8,676 bases of DNA, from contig JALNWS010000172.1 of the NCBI GenBank assembly GCA_023230755.1, positions 1 through 8,676 on the forward strand. The letters run 5' to 3'. Of the stretch, positions 5,466 through 8,676 are shown in pieces (within the stretch, counting starts at the first letter, position 1; each line of letters opens with the position of its first letter). Source of the stretch: Azoarcus sp. (lineage in GTDB: Bacteria; Pseudomonadota; Gammaproteobacteria; Burkholderiales; Rhodocyclaceae). The notes beneath the pieces are model-generated. The model ran no database searches and had not been told where the DNA came from. It worked only from the letters and a program-made list of their open reading frames with translations. A program made the position numbers and the translations under genes.

Positions 5466-7361
5466 ATGCTGCAAGTGCGGTCGCGTCTCCCCAGCCCTGC
5501 CCAGTTCAACCGCTTCCTGTTGCTGTCGTGGCTGATCTGTCTTACCCAGGTGCTGCTGTTCCAGACCGCGCGTGAGTTTTCCGAACCAGCTGTGGCCGGC
5601 TGGAGTGTAGCGACGACGCTCAGCTACGCCGCGTTCTACCTCCTGCCCACCGTACTGTTTGGCCATCTCGGCCTCCGGGTGCTGAAAATGATGCCCGGCC
5701 TGAAGTCCGCACCGGCATTGATGGCACTGCTGGCTGTGTCCCTCGCCGGCCTCACCCAAGTGCTGCTGTTTGCCGACCGCATGATCTACGGCATGTACGG
5801 CTTCCACATCAACGGCTTCGTCATTGATCTGGTATCCACACCGGGCGGGATCGCATCGCTCGGCGCCAGCCGCAGCACCGAACTCACGGCAACAGCCATC
5901 GTGATCGCGCTCATCCTCGCCCAGGCTGGTGCCTACCTGCTTGCCCTGCGCGCGAATACGCCAGACACAACTGCCCGCAGGGGCCGCTGGCGCTGGGTCC
6001 TCGCCGCATTTCTGGCGCTCACGCTCGGCGAGCGGATTGCCTACGGTTTCAGCGCCATACTGCACTATGAACCGGTGCTTTTCGCCAGCGAACGCTACCC
6101 GCTCTACCAGCCCATGACCTTCGACAAGTTTGCCCGCAAGATGGGGATAGAAGCGAAAGCGGCAGACAGCACCGGCGTTCGCATCCGGAGCGGCTCGCTG
6201 AGTTACCCGCTCAAACCGCTCGACATGGTTGCGCCCGCCGCACCGCTCAACATTGTATGGCTCGTGGCCGAATCGCTGCGCTTCGACATGCTCGACCCCA
6301 AGATCATGCCGCAAACCTGGCAATTCTCGAACGACGCGCTGCGCCTGGAGAAGCATTTCAGCGGCGGCAACATGACTCAGATGGGCGTGTTCTCGATGTT
6401 CTACGGCTTGTACGGAAACAACTGGTTTCCGATGCTTGCCGCCCGCCGCGCCCCCGTGCTGATGGACGTGATGCAGCAGCAGAACTACCAGTTCAGTCTG
6501 CACACCAGCCAGCGCTTTACCTATCCCGCCTTCGACAAGACCGTCTTCGCCAACATGCGCGCCGAGGACCTCCATCCCATTGAAGGTGGCGCCCCAGCCT
6601 GGCAGCGCGACGTGCACAACATCGACGACATGCTCGGCTTCATGGACGGGCGGGACAAAACCCGGCCCTTCATGACCTACATGTTCTTCGAGTCGACGCA
6701 CGCAAACTACGACTTTCCGGAAGAGGCCGTGATCGCGAGTCCGTATCTCGAGGACTTCAACTACATCACCACCAACCTGTCGGAACAGATCGGCGCCATC
6801 AAGAACCGCTACATCAACGCCGCACATCACGTCGACTCGCAAATCGGTCGCGTGATCGAACACCTGAAAGAGAAGGGCCTGCTCGAGCACACCGTAGTGA
6901 TCGTCCTCGGTGACCACGGCGAGGAGTTCATGGAGCGCAAGCGCTGGGGCCACAGCGCCGAGTTCAACCGCTTCCAGACCAGTACCCCCGGGGTCATTTA
7001 CGTGCCGGGCGCCGTGCCACGGGTGATCACCGGCATCAGCAGCCACCTCGACATTCCCGCCACCCTGCTCCCACTGCTCGGCGTCAGCAACCCACCCGAA
7101 GACTATTCCAACGGCCACAACCTGCTTGCCAGCGATTTCCACCGCGATTACGCTGTAGCGGCCGACTGGAACCGGGTTGCCTATATCGGAAACAATTACA
7201 AGGTCACCTTCCCGATCAATGCAGTCGGCGCGGTACGCAACGAAATCACCGACGGCGACGACAACCCGCTGCCCGATGGCGACGCCGCACGGTTGGCTAT
7301 CCGCAAGCCGATGCTCGAAATCATGGATACACTCACACGTTTCACGCGAGCGCCGGGCTGA
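5466..7361 (+). CDS. YejM/PbgA-like inner-membrane protein with periplasmic alkaline-phosphatase-type domain
   Basis: A 631-residue protein with five predicted membrane helices (about 14-34, 46-68, 84-104, 140-162, 177-195) followed by a periplasmic sulfatase/phosphoethanolamine-transferase fold (about 262-560). The five-helix head, the FHIN block (113-116), PMTFDKFARKMGI (216-228) and GGNMTQMGVFSMFYG (300-314) match what I recall of YejM/PbgA, which binds cardiolipin and LPS and controls LpxC turnover in enterobacteria. Candidate metal and nucleophile residues are all present: E269 (VAES), T304, D483-H484 (LGDHGEE) and H496 (WGHS). These correspond to the catalytic set of EptA-type enzymes. 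The start at 5466 has GGAG 6 nt upstream; the in-frame ATG at 5448 has no ribosome site. It is 23 nt before colR and probably co-transcribed with colRS. It may transfer or remove a phospho-group on lipid A or a phospholipid; the substrate is not known. Confidence 0.85.
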   Translation: MLQVRSRLPSPAQFNRFLLLSWLICLTQVLLFQTAREFSEPAVAGWSVATTLSYAAFYLLPTVLFGHLGLRVLKMMPGLKSAPALMALLAVSLAGLTQVLLFADRMIYGMYGFHINGFVIDLVSTPGGIASLGASRSTELTATAIVIALILAQAGAYLLALRANTPDTTARRGRWRWVLAAFLALTLGERIAYGFSAILHYEPVLFASERYPLYQPMTFDKFARKMGIEAKAADSTGVRIRSGSLSYPLKPLDMVAPAAPLNIVWLVAESLRFDMLDPKIMPQTWQFSNDALRLEKHFSGGNMTQMGVFSMFYGLYGNNWFPMLAARRAPVLMDVMQQQNYQFSLHTSQRFTYPAFDKTVFANMRAEDLHPIEGGAPAWQRDVHNIDDMLGFMDGRDKTRPFMTYMFFESTHANYDFPEEAVIASPYLEDFNYITTNLSEQIGAIKNRYINAAHHVDSQIGRVIEHLKEKGLLEHTVVIVLGDHGEEFMERKRWGHSAEFNRFQTSTPGVIYVPGAVPRVITGISSHLDIPATLLPLLGVSNPPEDYSNGHNLLASDFHRDYAVAADWNRVAYIGNNYKVTFPINAVGAVRNEITDGDDNPLPDGDAARLAIRKPMLEIMDTLTRFTRAPG

Positions 7362-7384
7362 AGCGCAACATCGAAGGTACGACC

Positions 7385-8068
7385 ATGCGGCTGCTATTGA
7401 TTGAGGACAACCGTGACATCCTCGCCAACCTTGCGGACTATCTCACCCTCAAGGGCTACGAGGTGGACTGCGCCCAGGATGGACTGACAGGATTGCATCT
7501 CGCCGCAGTCAATCACTACGAGCTCATCGTGCTCGACGTGATGCTGCCGGGAATGGATGGTTTCACCCTGTGTCAGCGTCTGCGCGAAAGCGAACGCAGC
7601 AACACCCCAGTCATCATGCTCACCGCGCGCGACGCCCTCGACGACCGCCTGACCGGTTTTCGCGCCGGTGCCGATGACTACCTGACCAAGCCCTTCGCGC
7701 TGTCCGAACTGGCCGCCCGCATCGAGGCGGTGCTCAAGCGCAGCCGTGGAGGCGGCAGGCGGCTGCTGAAGGTCGCCGACCTCAGCTACGACCTCGACAC
7801 GCTCGAAGTCACCCGCGCAGGCCAGCTGCTCCATCTGGGGCCCATCGGACTCAAGCTGCTCGCCGTACTGATGCAGAAGAGCCCGGCGGTGGTGCGGCGC
7901 GAAGTGCTCGAAACGGCGCTCTGGGGCGATGAGCCACCCGATAGCGACAGCCTGCGCAGTCACATCCACGCCTTGCGTCAACAGCTCGACAAACCATTCC
8001 CCATCCCTCTGTTGCAAACGGTGCATGGCGTGGGCTTCCGTCTTGCCGCGATCGCGGGCAATGGCTGA
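7385..8068 (+). CDS. colR: ColR-like OmpR-family response regulator
   Basis: A 227-residue regulator. The receiver domain (1-118) shows acidic pocket ED (7-8), phospho-acceptor D51 in LIVLDVMLPGMDG, T80 and K102 (TKPF). The winged-helix domain (about 126-222) includes LMQKSPAVVRREVLE, SDSLRSHIHALRQ and TVHGVGFRL. MRLLLIEDNRDILANLADYL, YEVDCAQDGLTGLHLA and the DSLRSHIHALRQQLDKPF block are strongly reminiscent of Pseudomonas ColR, which with ColS supports membrane integrity and tolerance to excess zinc, iron and manganese, and activates envelope-modification genes. A GAAGG site 7 nt upstream supports the start. It follows the YejM-like gene by 23 nt and overlaps colS by 8 nt. A likely target is the TTCAC repeat at 5384-5416. 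Assignment rests on remembered sequence similarity. Confidence 0.87.
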   Translation: MRLLLIEDNRDILANLADYLTLKGYEVDCAQDGLTGLHLAAVNHYELIVLDVMLPGMDGFTLCQRLRESERSNTPVIMLTARDALDDRLTGFRAGADDYLTKPFALSELAARIEAVLKRSRGGGRRLLKVADLSYDLDTLEVTRAGQLLHLGPIGLKLLAVLMQKSPAVVRREVLETALWGDEPPDSDSLRSHIHALRQQLDKPFPIPLLQTVHGVGFRLAAIAGNG

Positions 8069-8676
8069 AAGGAGCCTTTCCGGACGCATCGTCACGGCGT
8101 TCACGCTGATGACGACAGTCGTCGCCGGTCTGTTTGCGCTGGCCATCGTGATCTTCATCAACCAGGCCGAAGTCCAGCTGGTGGCAGAAGGCATGGACCG
8201 TCAGCTCGATGTCATCATCTCCACCGTGAGCGAAGGTGAGAAACCCTACCTGGGGCCAGAGCTGACACTGTTCCGCGCGCCCTCGGCAGACGCCACTGCG
8301 CTACCCCACTGGCTGCGCGGCCTGGCGCCCGGCTTCAGCGAGATTGAACACGACGGCGTTGACTGGCATGTACTCACGCGGGATCAGGCCGGCAAACGCT
8401 ATATCCTGGTACTGGATCAGGTGGATTTCGAGCAACGCGAACACCGGCTCTACGTCGCAGCCGGCTCCGGCTTCGTGCTGAGCCTGCTGGCCGCCTTCAT
8501 CATCGGCACCCTGACCGCAGACAAGGTCGTCGCCCCCGTCATCCGGCTGTCGGGCCAGGTTCGCCATCGCGATCAGTTGCTGTCACTTGCGCCACCGCTC
8601 GCTGCGGACTATCCGGCGGACGAGGTCGGACAACTGGCCGCGTCCTTCGACGATACGCTGAACCGTCTACGCGAAG
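8061..8676 (+). CDS. colS: ColS-like sensor histidine kinase, N-terminal part (partial, runs off right edge)
   Basis: An open frame of 205 codons from the ATG at 8061, overlapping the colR stop by 8 nt. It has a first membrane helix (about 10-33), a periplasmic sensor domain of about 95 residues (35-129), a second helix (about 130-153) and the start of a HAMP region (DKVVAPVIRLS, then DEVGQLAASFDDTLNRLRE); the catalytic half is outside the window. The periplasmic domain contains LPHWLRGL (81-88), the motif FSEIE with E94 and E96, and EQRE (E124, E127), an ExxE motif just before the second helix. In Pseudomonas putida ColS an ExxE motif in a similar position, with a glutamate near 96, is reported to bind Fe3+/Zn2+ (from memory). 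Metal sensing is therefore a reasonable expectation. No strong ribosome site is seen, so translation is probably coupled to colR. Confidence 0.87.
   Translation, partial: MAERSLSGRIVTAFTLMTTVVAGLFALAIVIFINQAEVQLVAEGMDRQLDVIISTVSEGEKPYLGPELTLFRAPSADATALPHWLRGLAPGFSEIEHDGVDWHVLTRDQAGKRYILVLDQVDFEQREHRLYVAAGSGFVLSLLAAFIIGTLTADKVVAPVIRLSGQVRHRDQLLSLAPPLAADYPADEVGQLAASFDDTLNRLRE

Noticed and set aside
5385..7142. Reverse-strand open frame of 585 codons opposite the YejM-like gene
   Set aside because: It is antisense to a gene with clear motifs, its translation is low-complexity with His/Gly/Glu/Val-rich runs and no recognisable domain, and it is explained by GC-rich codon bias.
1..8676. CRISPR arrays, tRNA or rRNA genes, transposases, integrase sites, toxin-antitoxin or phage genes
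   Set aside because: No regularly spaced repeats, cloverleaf-like segments or mobile-element protein motifs were seen on either strand.

Overview
The window comes from a high-GC Gram-negative proteobacterium. The gene content (ilvC near pssA, a PepSY / cytochrome b561 / two-component cluster, a ColRS pair) and the strong third-position G/C bias fit a betaproteobacterium, most likely in the Rhodocyclales (Azoarcus/Thauera-like). This placement is inferred from family knowledge and no search was run.

Layout. Positions 1-309 are the 3' end of ilvC (branched-chain amino acid synthesis), closed by a strong intrinsic terminator. From 409 to 3363 there is a forward unit: a candidate PmrA/QseB-type operator, a small secreted PepSY-domain protein, a four-histidine cytochrome b561-like membrane protein, an OmpR-family response regulator and its histidine kinase (ATGA overlap). 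A CDF metal-ion exporter lies on the reverse strand (4309-3428), convergent with the kinase. Forward again: pssA (phosphatidylserine synthase, 4562-5353), a YejM/PbgA-like inner-membrane alkaline-phosphatase-superfamily protein (5466-7361), a ColR-like regulator (7385-8068) and the first 205 codons of a ColS-like kinase, which runs off the right edge.

How the genes may work together. Two envelope-sensing modules are visible. In the first, the PepSY protein, cytochrome b and two-component pair look like one self-regulated unit for a periplasmic or membrane redox or metal-related task. In the second, ColRS (a metal-responsive, envelope-protecting system in Pseudomonas) sits directly behind a YejM-like enzyme whose metal ligands look intact.

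The most interesting signal is a spaced repeat, TTCAC-N6-TTCAC, found upstream of the YejM-like gene and again, in coding orientation, upstream of the CDF exporter. It resembles what I remember of the ColR operator. It suggests a local regulon linking metal sensing (ColS), metal export (CDF) and envelope lipid modification (YejM-like protein, with PssA supplying the phosphatidylethanolamine precursor).
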